Part shown: positions 32,833-41,808 of the stretch, one piece after another
How the letters are laid out: each line of letters starts with the position of its first letter
Numbering within the stretch: position 1 is the stretch's first letter
Source of the DNA: Brevibacillus massiliensis
Lineage (GTDB): Bacteria; Bacillota; Bacilli; Brevibacillales; Brevibacillaceae
Length of the DNA: 41,898 nucleotides
NCBI RefSeq assembly: GCF_000311785.1
Contig: NZ_HE978535.1
Location: 720,500 to 762,397 of the forward strand
Direction: 5' to 3'
The notes under the pieces: generated by a model
The model's input: only the letters and a program-made list of their open reading frames with translations
Database searches by the model: none
What the model was told of the DNA's origin: nothing
Position numbers and translations under genes: made by a program

Positions 32833-34191
32833 TCATGCCGCCCCAATTTCCTCCAGTCGTTTTCCTCTTGTTTCCGGACCCAGGAAGAAAACAAGCGCTA
32901 CTGCCACCCAGAAGAAAACGGCCATCGTGAGATAGATGCCATAATAAAATTGGATTTCCATGAAGTAACCAAACAAAACCGGACTAAGGGCCGCACTTAC
33001 GCGACCGGCTCCCGTTGACCAGCTGGTTGCCGTCGCCCGAACATGTGAAGGATACAGCTCAGACGTATAGACGACGGTGCCTGCTACGCCTTGTTCGTAC
33101 AGGAAGGACAAAAGGCAGGCTCCCCAGACCAGGAGCACGGGATTCTGAATCAGACCGAAGAGCAATGCCGCAACTCCCCCCAGCCCAAAACCTACGTAGA
33201 ACAGTTGTTTGCGGCCAAACCGTTCGATGGTCCAGAAAGCGGTAGCCCGTCCAAGGATCGCTGCGATGGCGACAAACAGCGTGTAGGCAAACGTCTTGGT
33301 CATGGTCAACCCGTACACACTGGACAGGATCGTTGGCAGCCAGAGCAGGAAGCCGTAATAACCGAAGTAGCCAAAGAAATAGTATCCAGCCGTAAGAATA
33401 AATCTTTTCAGGTATTGGGGCTCGAAAAGCGCTCGAAGACCTGCCTTTTCTTTCGTCAGCGGCTGCAGTTCCAAATTCTCCACATCCTGATCCGCTGCCC
33501 CAAGCTTTTTCAAAACCTCTTTGGTCTCGTCCAGACGCCCTCTCGAAGACAGCCATCTCGGAGACTCCGGCACCTTCCAGCGGATCAGAAAACTGAGCAG
33601 CGCTGGAATGACACCAGCTATGAAGAGAACCCGCCAGCCGTAAACGGTTACATATTGGAGCGACAGAACTGCTGCGATCAGCATGCCGACCGGCCATAAC
33701 ACCGTTAATACAGAGGTAAATCGCCCTCTATGCTTTGTGGAGATATACTCTGAAGTGAGCGCTGTATCGACCGGAATCATCCCACCCAGACAAAGTCCCG
33801 TGACGAACCGGAGGATCCCAAATGTGTAGACATCATTTGTAAGCGCTGTCAATCCGGTCAATAGGCTAAACCCCAGCAGCGTGCCGATAAAGCCTACTTT
33901 TCTGCCAAACTTGTCGGTAATCGGTCCCCAAAGAATCGCTCCCAGGAACATTCCCCAGAGCCCCGTGGATTGGAGGATACCATTCACCACGGGGGAAATA
34001 TTCCATTCTTCGATTATAGACGGCATCGCGTAAGAAACGATGTAGGTATCAAATGAATCAAACATAAATCCAAGTGCGGCGGCAATCACCACAAAAATAT
34101 GCGTATTCGAAACAGCAAGCTTCTCGATGACGCTGTCGACCGTGCTCCTTGTCTGCAGGTCGGCGTACTTCTTGTTTGCGTATTGGGCCAT
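32833..34191 (-). CDS. MFS transporter
   Basis: A 452-residue, 12-helix major-facilitator protein of the sugar/aromatic-acid porter type. Marks are GFMFDSFDTYIVSYAMPSI in helix 1, the GPITDKFGRKVGF loop 2-3 motif, and RFVTGLCLGGMIPVDTAL in helix 4. The N-terminal tail of about 30 residues is cytosolic. Its start overlaps the dehydrogenase stop (TAATG). It is the probable importer of the operon's substrate, likely an organic acid or polyol. Confidence 0.92.
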   Translation of the reverse strand: MAQYANKKYADLQTRSTVDSVIEKLAVSNTHIFVVIAAALGFMFDSFDTYIVSYAMPSIIEEWNISPVVNGILQSTGLWGMFLGAILWGPITDKFGRKVGFIGTLLGFSLLTGLTALTNDVYTFGILRFVTGLCLGGMIPVDTALTSEYISTKHRGRFTSVLTVLWPVGMLIAAVLSLQYVTVYGWRVLFIAGVIPALLSFLIRWKVPESPRWLSSRGRLDETKEVLKKLGAADQDVENLELQPLTKEKAGLRALFEPQYLKRFILTAGYYFFGYFGYYGFLLWLPTILSSVYGLTMTKTFAYTLFVAIAAILGRATAFWTIERFGRKQLFYVGFGLGGVAALLFGLIQNPVLLVWGACLLSFLYEQGVAGTVVYTSELYPSHVRATATSWSTGAGRVSAALSPVLFGYFMEIQFYYGIYLTMAVFFWVAVALVFFLGPETRGKRLEEIGAA

Positions 34192-35090
34192 TATGAATCC
34201 CCCTCAGATAGCGTGATATTGGTCATCCTCTCCAAAAAAGCGGCGATCTCCGTATGATCCGGGTGACCCGGCAAAGAGTGCAAGGCCATCTCGTAGATTT
34301 GTTCGACGAGCCCGCCCAGCAGCAAAGGAATTTTTTGATCGCGAGCAATCGAGTTTACCATCCTTACATCCTTTTGCAGGAGTTCGAGGGAAAACCCGGA
34401 GTTAAACTGCCGAGTCGTCACAAACGTCGGGAATTTATAATGGGTGGAAAAGCTTTGGCCAGAGCTTTGGTTGATCGTCTCCAGCGCAGTGTTCAAATGG
34501 AGCCCCAGTTTCTTGCAAAGAATCATCGCCTCAGCCGTCGCGTACATCGAGGTGGCCGAGAGATAGTTGTTGATCGCTTTCAGGGCGTGTCCAGCCCCTG
34601 TTTCTCCGACTAAATTGATCGTTTTGCCCATGCACTGCAAAATCGGCAGCGCTCTGGCAAAATCCGCATCAGAGCCTCCGACCATGATGGTCAGATTTCC
34701 TGCTTTGGCGCCTTTCACGCCGCCCGAAACCGGGGCGTCAATCATCGTCAAGCCCGCTTCCACTGCCTTCTTTGCCAGCCGTTGTGTGGAAAGCGAGTAG
34801 GAACTGCTCATGTCGATGATCATTCCACCCGGTTTCATGCTTTGAAACAAACCAGCCTCACCTTCGGCAACCGCTTCTACGGCAGCCGAGTTGGGAAGCA
34901 TGGTGATCACCACTTCGCTTCTCTCGGCCAAATCCTGCACACAAGAAGCGGCGATCGCTCCCTTCTTTATCACTTCAGTCGCCGCTTCCGGATTCGCGTC
35001 AAAAACGGTGAGGGGATAGCCGGCGCTCAGCAAATGCTCGGACATCCATCTGCCCATCTGCCCAATCCCGATAAAACCAATGCGAGTCAT
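34191..35090 (-). CDS. 3-hydroxyisobutyrate dehydrogenase family oxidoreductase
   Basis: A 299-residue beta-hydroxyacid dehydrogenase. The N-terminal nucleotide motif GFIGIGQMG, the substrate motif DAPVSGGVKGA and the catalytic lysine in GHALKAINNYL are intact, and a C-terminal helical domain follows. Relatives oxidise 3-hydroxyisobutyrate, tartronate semialdehyde or similar hydroxyacids with NAD(P). AAAGGGGG lies upstream of ATG 35090. It is the second gene of the operon. Confidence 0.93.
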   Translation of the reverse strand: MTRIGFIGIGQMGRWMSEHLLSAGYPLTVFDANPEAATEVIKKGAIAASCVQDLAERSEVVITMLPNSAAVEAVAEGEAGLFQSMKPGGMIIDMSSSYSLSTQRLAKKAVEAGLTMIDAPVSGGVKGAKAGNLTIMVGGSDADFARALPILQCMGKTINLVGETGAGHALKAINNYLSATSMYATAEAMILCKKLGLHLNTALETINQSSGQSFSTHYKFPTFVTTRQFNSGFSLELLQKDVRMVNSIARDQKIPLLLGGLVEQIYEMALHSLPGHPDHTEIAAFLERMTNITLSEGDS

Positions 35091-35111
35091 CGCAAAACAT
35101 CCCCCTTTCGT

Positions 35112-35696
35112 TTACTCTTGTTGTTCGCCTTGTGCCGCCAACTCGGCATGCAGGGAGCCGATTCGCGGGTGGGCCCGGCCCGAAGAGGTGACAGCAGCCG
35201 CAATGACAATCTCATCCGCTCTGGGCGCGTCCGGAATTCGAAATTCGAAACTCATGTGATGGGAGCGGATTTTTGCGTCCATTTTATGTTTAATCGCCAG
35301 ATCGATCGAAGCTCCGGCTCCTCCCCGTTTTTCGGCTGAGGGCAGCAGCGTCTTGGCATTTCCGCACACTTTTCGGAATTCATTCCCGAAAAGCATCGTG
35401 TGAATGATCGCAGAACCGTGCTCCACTTCTCCGTCCAGGCCGACCAAAGCCGCCTTGCCGTAGCCTTCACATTCCTCACCGGACAAGCCCAGGGCTTCCA
35501 GCGCTTTGGACGGCAGAAGCTTTCCCAGCTTGGCAGAGTACTCGTCAATGAGCGGCTGCAAGTCTTCCACGTATTTCCCCGCGTAGGGATTTTGAATGAC
35601 GGCTGCAGCGACTGCCACCCTTACCGGTTTCTCCACTTGTTTAAACCCTTCGATGTACGTTTCTTCTACTGTCGTGACCATTTTTCGAATCTCCAT
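35112..35696 (-). CDS. Amino acid synthesis (DUF1185/AA_synth) family protein
   Basis: A 194-residue protein matching the poorly characterised AA_synth family (PF06684). It has an early KPVRVAVAAAVIQNPYAGKY, then EHGSAIIHTMLFGNEFR and a C-terminal DEIVIAAAVTSSGRAHPRIG. Members are found beside hydroxyacid dehydrogenases and transporters in catabolic gene clusters; the reaction is not established. It is first in the operon; ATG 35696 has AGGGAG upstream. A perfect palindrome at 35735-35746 lies 40 bases before it. Confidence 0.85.
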   Translation of the reverse strand: MEIRKMVTTVEETYIEGFKQVEKPVRVAVAAAVIQNPYAGKYVEDLQPLIDEYSAKLGKLLPSKALEALGLSGEECEGYGKAALVGLDGEVEHGSAIIHTMLFGNEFRKVCGNAKTLLPSAEKRGGAGASIDLAIKHKMDAKIRSHHMSFEFRIPDAPRADEIVIAAAVTSSGRAHPRIGSLHAELAAQGEQQE

Positions 35697-35722
35697 GGAC
35701 CATTCTCCCTTAAAAAAAGTTT

Positions 35723-35746
35723 ATTGTCTACTTGATTGTCGACAAT
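35723..35746 (-). promoter_or_regulatory. Operator of the FCD-GntR operon
   Basis: ATTGTCGACAAT (35735-35746) is a perfect 12-bp palindrome of the TTGTC-GACAA form used by FCD-type GntR proteins. A second ATTGTC half-site at 35723-35728 is spaced 12 bases away. It lies upstream of the first operon gene; the last gene encodes an FCD regulator. Confidence 0.7.
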
Positions 35747-35825
35747 AATGTATTCATGAGTCTATCTTACTTTCTATTTTGATAAATGTCTACACTTTCT
35801 TTTCCGAAATCCTTCGTCTTCCGAA

Positions 35826-35868
35826 AACAAAAAAGCGAGTTTTGCGTCTTTCGCGCAAAACCCGCTTT
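35826..35868 (-). terminator. Terminator of the zagA-like gene
   Basis: AAGCG-A-GTTTTGCG (35833-35846) and CGCAAAAC-C-CGCTT (35854-35867). On the minus strand it is followed by a run of T. It ends the CobW-type gene (stop at 35911). Confidence 0.92.
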
Positions 35869-35910
35869 GATACGGCATCCCTGACCCAAGGGCTGCCCAC
35901 TGGCTTTCTG

Positions 35911-37113
35911 CTATGCCTCTACAATCACATGGCTTTTTGGCAAGGGGTCCGGCAGGGAATGCCAATCCCGGTTCATTTCGTCCTCAGTCAGCAAGCACTG
36001 GTCAAGCCCACGCAAAATCTCTTCCCGCTTCATATCGATCCCGATAAACACCAGTTCCGTCATCCGATCTCCAAACTCGGGATCCCAGGTTTCTTTCAGC
36101 TCGGGATGTTCCGCCTGCACAGCCTGCTGCTGCGCCTCGGGCAGCGCGGCGAGCCAATAACCGGCCGCACCCAGCTCGATAGAAGGCCCCGCCTGGCTCA
36201 GGCAGACGGCAAGGTCGTTGCGGGTGGCAATCCAGGCAAAACCTTTCGCCCTGACCACCTCGTCAGGCCAATTTTCCAGCCAGCTGTTCAATCTGGCGGG
36301 GTGAAACGGAATGCGGCGCCGATACACTAATGACGAAATCCCGTATTCCTCGGTCTCCGGCGTATGGCCGCCCTTTTGCAGCTCCAAAATCCAGCCCGCC
36401 GACTGGCTTGCACGTTCAAAATCAAACCGGCCCGTGTGCAAAATCTCGCGCGGGTCCACCTGCCCGCGGGTCGTGCGAATCAGCTTTGCCGTCGGTTGAA
36501 GCTTGCACAGCACGCGTTCCAACTCTTGCAAATCTTCTTCAGATACCAGGTCACACTTGTTGAGCAGCAGAATATCGCAAAATTCGATCTGGTCGACAAG
36601 CAAATCCACCACTTCCCGGGTATCTGTCTCGTCAACCGCCTGCCCTCGCTGCAAAAGGCTTTCGCCTGAAGAAAAATCGTGCCAAAAACGGTAGGCATCG
36701 ACAACCGTCACCATCGTATCCAGGCGGCAAATCGCCGAGAGGTCAATTCCGTTCGCCTCGTCCACATACGTAAAGGTCTGGGCAACCGGGACCGGTTCGC
36801 CAATACCTGTCGATTCGATCAGAATATAATCATAGCGGTTCTCTTTTGCCAATCGCTGGACCTCTACCAATAGATCTTCACGCAGGGTACAGCAGATACA
36901 GCCGTTAGACATCTCCACCACTTTTTCATCGATCCTCGAAACGCTGCTGTTGCCCCTCACCCACTCTGCGTCAATATTTACTTCACTCAGGTCATTGACA
37001 ATCACAGCGACTTTGAGCCCTTCCCGCTTATGTAAAACATGATTCAAGATCGTCGTTTTTCCGGAGCCGAGATATCCGCTCAGCACGGTAACAGGAATTC
37101 TTTTGTCCTCCAT
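35911..37113 (-). CDS. zagA: CobW/ZNG1-type zinc metallochaperone GTPase (ZagA/YciC-like)
   Basis: A 400-residue G3E GTPase. The Walker A is GYLGSGKTT (13-21), the zinc-binding motif CICC (Cys72, 74 and 75), with SNGCICC as in COG0523 proteins, and NKCD is the guanine motif. A CobW C-terminal domain of about 100 residues follows. B. subtilis ZagA (YciC) has the same size and is Zur-repressed; it delivers zinc to client enzymes such as GTP cyclohydrolase under starvation. A Zur box at 37129-37149 sits immediately upstream of ATG 37113, which supports zinc-starvation expression. Confidence 0.93.
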   Translation of the reverse strand: MEDKRIPVTVLSGYLGSGKTTILNHVLHKREGLKVAVIVNDLSEVNIDAEWVRGNSSVSRIDEKVVEMSNGCICCTLREDLLVEVQRLAKENRYDYILIESTGIGEPVPVAQTFTYVDEANGIDLSAICRLDTMVTVVDAYRFWHDFSSGESLLQRGQAVDETDTREVVDLLVDQIEFCDILLLNKCDLVSEEDLQELERVLCKLQPTAKLIRTTRGQVDPREILHTGRFDFERASQSAGWILELQKGGHTPETEEYGISSLVYRRRIPFHPARLNSWLENWPDEVVRAKGFAWIATRNDLAVCLSQAGPSIELGAAGYWLAALPEAQQQAVQAEHPELKETWDPEFGDRMTELVFIGIDMKREEILRGLDQCLLTEDEMNRDWHSLPDPLPKSHVIVEA

Positions 37114-37128
37114 TAGGCTTCTCCTCTC

Positions 37129-37149
37129 AAATCAGAATAATTACGATTT
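37129..37149 (-). promoter_or_regulatory. Zur box upstream of the zagA-like gene
   Basis: 21 bases with the arms AAATC and ATTACGATTT, matching the B. subtilis Zur consensus (AAATCGTAAT-N-ATTACGATTT) except in the left GT. It begins 16 bases before the start codon. Confidence 0.85.
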
Positions 37150-37253
37150 AAACCCGATCGTTCTCCCCTGCGGCATGCGGCTCGACCATCGCCATGCAGC
37201 GCCGCAAACATGTGCCCTTGTAAAGATGCATGGGAAAGCGAAAACGCCGATTT

Positions 37254-37274
37254 AAATCGTAATCATTACGGTTT
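37254..37274 (+). promoter_or_regulatory. Zur box, near-perfect
   Basis: AAATCGTAAT at 37254-37263, C, ATTACGGTTT at 37265-37274: one mismatch to the consensus dyad. It lies in the divergent region between the zagA-like gene and the permease. Confidence 0.88.
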
Positions 37275-37333
37275 ATATCACATAACCTACACGATTTTGC
37301 CAATGTCGTCAACCCAGAAACTTTTCTTTTTAC

Positions 37334-37354
37334 AAAACGTAATGATTTCGTTTT
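37334..37354 (+). promoter_or_regulatory. Third Zur-like box near the permease promoter
   Basis: AAAACGTAAT (37334-37343), G, ATTTCGTTTT (37345-37354): same dyad with a few substitutions, 68 bases before the permease start. It is the weakest match of the three but in the expected place. Confidence 0.7.
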
Positions 37355-37421
37355 ATCAAAATATGCTTTATACTAAATCGGAAGGATATTCCTTTTTGGT
37401 GAGCTGGAGGTCGTGTAACGA

Positions 37422-38255
37422 ATGGTAAAATGGCGCCATTACCTTTTGGAGATGCTGTTTCTGCCCGTTATCGCCGTAGTGCTTTCTATTTTTCTGATGG
37501 ACAAGACCGTTGACTTCTCCTCCTTCCAGCTCGCGGCATCGCCTCGCCTGCTGGATGTCAAAACCCTGTTTCTCAGCATCTTGCTCGAAGCGATCCCTTT
37601 CGTGTTGTTGGGCGTATTCTTCTCCGCCTTCATCCAGACCTTCGTCCGGGACGAGCAGGTTCGCTGCTGGACGCCCAAAAGCCCGTTGATCGCGATCCCG
37701 TTTGCCGCCTTGTTGGGTTTTTTATTCCCGGTGTGCGAATGCGCGATTGTCCCGATCGTCCGGCGGCTGATCCTCAAGGGAATGCCCGTCTACGTCGGCA
37801 TCGTATATTTGCTGGCCGGCCCCGTCATCAATCCCGTGGTCATGGCGGCAACCTACATGGCTTTTCCGGCGCAGCCGGACATGGTGCTGTACCGCAGCTT
37901 GATTGCGGCTCTGGTGGCTGTGTCGACGGGCGCTCTTGTCAGCGCTGTCCTACAAGTCTATTTTTCGCGGGAGATCCTGACCGTCGTAGGCCAGACGCCC
38001 GTGTATTCCCACCTGGCCATGATGGGTCTGGGATTTGTCTTCTCTCTCTGCTCGGAAGCGGATGCCTTCATCGCCGCTTCCTTTGCCAACACGTTCAGCA
38101 AGAGCTCGCTCGTCGCCTTCATGGTGTTCGGCCCGATGATCGACTTCAAAAATACGTTGATGCTGCTCGGCGTGTTTCGCTTCCCCTTTGTCGCCAAGCT
38201 CATTGCCGTCGTATTCACACTCGTTCTCGCTTTCACCCTTTTTCTGCCCATGTAA
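37422..38255 (+). CDS. ycgR: Predicted permease (UPF0718/YcgR-like), zinc-regulated
   Basis: A 277-residue membrane protein with about eight helices of the predicted-permease family (PF03773). Two cysteine motifs in membrane-adjacent positions, FPVCECAIVP and FSLCSEADAFIA, are the family landmarks. LLAGPVINPVVMAATYM and the final GPMIDFKNTLMLLG also match YcgR. GGAGGT precedes ATG 37422. It is followed by a YcgQ-like gene as in B. subtilis ycgRQ, and lies downstream of two Zur boxes, so it probably takes part in zinc homeostasis. Transport direction and substrate are not proven. Confidence 0.88.
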   Translation: MVKWRHYLLEMLFLPVIAVVLSIFLMDKTVDFSSFQLAASPRLLDVKTLFLSILLEAIPFVLLGVFFSAFIQTFVRDEQVRCWTPKSPLIAIPFAALLGFLFPVCECAIVPIVRRLILKGMPVYVGIVYLLAGPVINPVVMAATYMAFPAQPDMVLYRSLIAALVAVSTGALVSAVLQVYFSREILTVVGQTPVYSHLAMMGLGFVFSLCSEADAFIAASFANTFSKSSLVAFMVFGPMIDFKNTLMLLGVFRFPFVAKLIAVVFTLVLAFTLFLPM

Positions 38256-38267
38256 GGAGGGATTTTA

Positions 38268-39263
38268 ATGAATGACAAGACGATCAGGCGTCACTACCTT
38301 TTTCGCTGCTTCATCCTGAGCGAGTTTTCTTTTTATGTTGGCGAAGCTGCTGCTCACCGGATCGATTACCTACTACCTGGCTCCCCGATTGCAGATGTTG
38401 TGCTATGTGACTCTGGGGATCCTGGTGCTCTTGTCTGTTATGAGTCTCGTCCAAGCGATCAGAGGCATATCCGACGACGCGTGTGATTGCGGCGGCGTGC
38501 ATGCCCTGCCCAGCGGATTTTGGAAAAACATCCTGATTTACAGCTTGTTCCGTCTGCCTGTGGCGATGGGGCTCTTCCTGCCTGATAAAGTATTGGGGAG
38601 CGAAGTCGCACAGCAAAAAGGCGTAAACTTGTTAAAAGGGACGCAAAAACGGTATTGTCTGCCAACAAGGAATCCAAGAAATCGGCCCCTGCTGCGTCTT
38701 TGGGCCAAGAGGGCCCGGATAACCTTGGTTCAGGTGACTCTGAGCCGGTGTCTCCTGCTTCGTCCGCGGATCGCAATCCCCCTGTCAACGCCCATTCAGG
38801 TGATCCTGATCCGTCTCCCCAAGCTGTGGTAAGCGCTTCAGGAAAACCCAAGGATGATGCCGAACTGGAACAGAAGTTTCTGGATGCGGGGTTTGGCGAC
38901 TTCTACCATAAAACGGCGATCGCCATGTACAAACAGCCGGTCATCGACCTGAACGACAAAATCTTTTTGGACGGACTGACGATCCTCGATTTGTTTTACC
39001 AGGAGTTTAACGGACACCAGCTTGAGATGACGGGCTTTGTCTATCGGCAGCCGAGCCTGTCGGAAGACGAATTCGTGGCAGCCCGCTTCTCTGTCTCCTG
39101 CTGCGCCGCGGATGCCGTTGTATCTGGGATTTTAATCCAATCGCCCCAGGCGAAAAAGTATCCCACAGACAGTTGGGTGCATGTCAAAGGAACACTGCGG
39201 ATTACTACATACGAAGGGAATGATCTGCTGGTTTTACAGGCTGACGAGATTACGCCGGTTTAG
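38268..39263 (+). pseudogene. ycgQ: YcgQ-like (TIGR03943) protein gene with two frameshifts
   Basis: Reads as one YcgQ-like protein only if the frame changes twice. Part 1 (from 38268) gives the N-terminus HYLFRCFILSEFSF. Part 2, after an extra T in T5 at 38330-38334, gives LAKLLLTGSITYYLAPRLQ and GLFLPDKVLGS. Part 3, after one base is missing in the short A run near 38635, gives VLSANKESKK and a C-terminal domain with ARFSVSCCAADA and ITTYEGNDLLVLQADEI. Shifts of +1 and -1 return part 3 to the first frame. Family members have two helices and a soluble C-terminal domain. Either real decay or sequencing error at homopolymers. A ribosome site GGAGGG precedes 38268. Confidence 0.8.
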
Positions 39264-39315
39264 ACTCCTGAAGATCCATATGTGTATTACCAGGGGTTTC
39301 CTGCCGAATAAAGAC

Positions 39316-39363
39316 AGGCAAAAGACACCCCACTGACTTCACCAACCAGTCAAAGAGGTGCCT
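39316..39363 (-). terminator. Probable terminator of kbl-tdh
   Basis: Nested inverted repeats CACC/GGTG (39326-39329, 39357-39360) and TGACT/AGTCA (39334-39338, 39348-39352). On the minus strand TCTTTTGCC follows. It is adjacent to the tdh stop at 39368. Confidence 0.55.
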
Positions 39364-39367
39364 TTGC

Positions 39368-40327
39368 TCAGTTTACTTTTTCCAACATTTTGCTGCGGAG
39401 TTTGGCGAGCATATCCTCGGTCATCTTCTCCAGGTCGTATTTTGCTTGAAAGCCCCATTCCGCTTCGGCCGCCGATGCGTCAAGGGAGTTGGGCCAGCTC
39501 TCCGCAATCTCCTGCCGCACCGGATCAACGTCGAATTCCAGTTCAAATCCGGGGATGTGCCGTTTGATTGCAGCAGCGATATCCTCCGGGGCGACGCTCA
39601 TCGCCGTCACATTAAAGGCATTTCGATGAATGAGCCGTGACGAATCAGCTTCCATCAGACTGATGACAGCTTGCAGCGCATCCGGCATGTACATCATATC
39701 GAGGTAGGTCCCTTTTGCGATGTACGACGTGTATTTGCCGCGCCGGATCGCTTCATAGTAGATTTCGACCGCATAATCGGTGGTGCCGCCACCGGGAGGC
39801 GTTACGTAGGAAATCAGCCCGGGGAAGCGAACGCCCCTGGTATCGACGCCGAATTTATGGAAATAATAGTCACACAGCAGTTCGCCTGCTACCTTGTTGA
39901 CACCGTACATCGTCGTCGGCCTCTGGATGGTGTCTTGGGGTGTCCGCTCTTTTGGCGTAGACGGACCAAACGCCCCGATCGAGCTTGGCGCAAACACCTG
40001 GCAGCGAAGCTCTCTCGCCACCTCAAGCGCATTGACCAACCCGCCCATGTTTAAATTCCAGGCGAGCAGCGGCTTGGCTTCGGCCGTCGCGGACAACAAG
40101 GCAGCCAAGTGGATGATAGTGTCTACCTGGTATTTCTTCGCCACCTCAAACATGCCTTTGGCGTCAGTCACGTCCACGATCTCATAAGGACCGGAACGAT
40201 GCTCATCTGTTTCATGCGGCCTGATATCGGTTGCGACGACATTCTCCACCCCGTAGATCTCTCTCATTTTCACGACGAGCTCTGAACCGATTTGTCCCAG
40301 AGCGCCGGTTACCAGGATTTTTTTCAT
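39368..40327 (-). CDS. tdh: L-threonine 3-dehydrogenase, SDR/epimerase type
   Basis: A 319-residue extended SDR related to UDP-galactose epimerase that oxidises threonine to 2-amino-3-ketobutyrate. The cofactor motif TGALGQIG, the substrate/active site [17 protein letters not shown] (Tyr-x-x-x-Lys) and RFPGLIS are those of short-chain threonine dehydrogenases. These differ from the zinc-dependent Tdh of E. coli. Its start overlaps the kbl stop (ATGA), so both are coupled. It acts in the cytosol with Kbl. Confidence 0.93.
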   Translation of the reverse strand: MKKILVTGALGQIGSELVVKMREIYGVENVVATDIRPHETDEHRSGPYEIVDVTDAKGMFEVAKKYQVDTIIHLAALLSATAEAKPLLAWNLNMGGLVNALEVARELRCQVFAPSSIGAFGPSTPKERTPQDTIQRPTTMYGVNKVAGELLCDYYFHKFGVDTRGVRFPGLISYVTPPGGGTTDYAVEIYYEAIRRGKYTSYIAKGTYLDMMYMPDALQAVISLMEADSSRLIHRNAFNVTAMSVAPEDIAAAIKRHIPGFELEFDVDPVRQEIAESWPNSLDASAAEAEWGFQAKYDLEKMTEDMLAKLRSKMLEKVN

Positions 40328-41517
40328 CGCAGAATCCCCATCTCTATGCCCACTCGCTCATAAATGGCCAGAGCCTGATCCAGCATTTCTTTGGTGTGGG
40401 CGGCTGTCGGCATATTTCTGACCCTGCCCGTCCCCTTGGGCACGGTTGGGAAAACAATCGATTTGGCATAGACGCCCGCTTCATACAGCTTTTTGCTGAA
40501 CTCCTGGGTCGCTTTTTCTTCTCCGATCATGCAGGGCGTGATCGGGGTCTCGCTCTCTCCGATGTCAAACCCGAGCTGTTTCAGGCCTTGCTTCAGGTAA
40601 CGGCCGTTCTCCCACAGCTTGTCGTGCAGTTCTGTGCTGCTCATCAGGATGTCGATCGCCTTGATGCAGGCCGCCACATCTCCCGGAGTGAGCGCCGTGG
40701 AGAAGAGAAACGGCCGGCTTCTCACCTTCAGCCAATCGATCAGTTCCCGCCGGCCCGCGACATAACCGCCGACGACGCCAATCGCTTTTGACAGCGTGCC
40801 AATTTGAAAGTCGATCTTGTCGGACAGGCCAAAGTGCTTGACGGTTCCCGCCCCTTTTCCCAGCACGCCCGATCCGTGGGCATCGTCTACATAGGTGATC
40901 AGATCAAATTCTTCTGCAACCGAAACGATCTCGGGCAGTTTGGCAATATCCCCGTCCATGGAAAAGACCCCGTCGGTAATCACCATGATTTTCTTGTACA
41001 GCCCGGATTCGCTCGCTTGCTTGGCTTTTTCCCGCAGATCGGCGATGTCCGAATGTTTATAGGTAATAATTTTTGCCCGGGACAGCCGGCATCCGTCGAT
41101 AATCGAGGCATGGTTCAATTCATCGGACAAGATCGCATCGGCCTTGTCCATCACTGCAGAGATCGCGGCCATGTTGCAGTTAAAGCCGGATTGGTATGCG
41201 ATTGCAGCTTCCGTGTGCTTGAATTGGGCCAGTTTTTCTTCCAATTCCAAGTGAAGTTTCAGCGTTCCGTTAATGGTGCGAACAGCACCGGCACCGACAC
41301 CGTAGGTCTTGATGGCTTCGATGGCTGCCTCCTTTAGCCTCTGATCCGTAGCCAGGCCCAAATAGTTGTTGGAGGATAAGTTGATCAGCTCTTTCCCGTT
41401 GATCTTGATGACGGGTCCGTTTGGGCTCTCCAACGGATCGATCTCATTGTACAGGCCTTCCCTTTTTAAAGCCGCCAAATTTTCCTGCAAAAAATGCTCC
41501 AGCGTTTTGCTCGCCAA
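40324..41517 (-). CDS. kbl: Glycine C-acetyltransferase (2-amino-3-ketobutyrate CoA ligase)
   Basis: A 397-residue PLP enzyme of the alpha-oxoamine synthase family. It converts 2-amino-3-ketobutyrate and CoA to glycine and acetyl-CoA. Marks are [33 protein letters not shown] (cofactor aspartate) and the PLP lysine in [14 protein letters not shown] prefer TTG 41517, with AAGGAGG about eight bases before it, over the longer ATG 41535 or 41574 frames. It pairs with tdh in a two-gene threonine-degradation operon. Confidence 0.93.
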   Translation of the reverse strand: MASKTLEHFLQENLAALKREGLYNEIDPLESPNGPVIKINGKELINLSSNNYLGLATDQRLKEAAIEAIKTYGVGAGAVRTINGTLKLHLELEEKLAQFKHTEAAIAYQSGFNCNMAAISAVMDKADAILSDELNHASIIDGCRLSRAKIITYKHSDIADLREKAKQASESGLYKKIMVITDGVFSMDGDIAKLPEIVSVAEEFDLITYVDDAHGSGVLGKGAGTVKHFGLSDKIDFQIGTLSKAIGVVGGYVAGRRELIDWLKVRSRPFLFSTALTPGDVAACIKAIDILMSSTELHDKLWENGRYLKQGLKQLGFDIGESETPITPCMIGEEKATQEFSKKLYEAGVYAKSIVFPTVPKGTGRVRNMPTAAHTKEMLDQALAIYERVGIEMGILR

Positions 41518-41761
41518 GGCAGATCCCTCCTTCATGGGATGTCCAACGTAGTTTCCAGACAAACAAATGTCCACTTAGCAAGGACTGATAAAATCGCATT
41601 AAATCAATGATTGCTATCTTAAAGGTAGCATCTTTGTTTCGTAATGTCTATATCACATGGACAATAAATTTTAGTTTTCCCACTTGTCGCCATGGGATAT
41701 TCGCCCATTCATAACATCCCCTGATTTTGGCAAAGTAGACTATTTTTCAACTCAAGCCATG
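41518..41761. other. Upstream region of kbl with promoter-like and palindromic sequence
   Basis: About 240 bases without a supported gene. They hold the kbl leader, AT-rich minus-strand promoter-like sequence (TTGTCC near 41670, TATAGA nearby) and the dyad listed separately. No riboswitch or T-box features were seen. Confidence 0.4.
41613..41631. promoter_or_regulatory. Dyad upstream of kbl
   Basis: TGCTATCTT (41613-41621), A, AAGGTAGCA (41623-41631): nine-base arms with one mismatch, about 96 bases before the kbl start. Possible operator; the regulator is not in the window. Confidence 0.4.
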
Positions 41762-41789
41762 AAAAAAGAGCACCCAATAAAGGATGCTC
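41762..41789 (-). terminator. Terminator of a minus-strand gene entering from the right
   Basis: GAGCA-CCC (41768-41775) and GG-TGCTC (41782-41789) with a T6 run on the minus strand. It implies that a gene ends just to the right. Confidence 0.82.
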
Positions 41790-41808
41790 AAAATAGCCAT
41801 TTCCTTGT

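Noticed and set aside
32047-33018. 323-codon open frame on the plus strand
   Set aside because: Antisense to the MBL hydrolase and MFS transporter genes, with no protein family resemblance.
37150-37232. 27-codon minus-strand frame between two Zur boxes, with two Cys and two His
   Set aside because: Attractive as a zinc peptide, but no ribosome site precedes the ATG and no family match is recognised.
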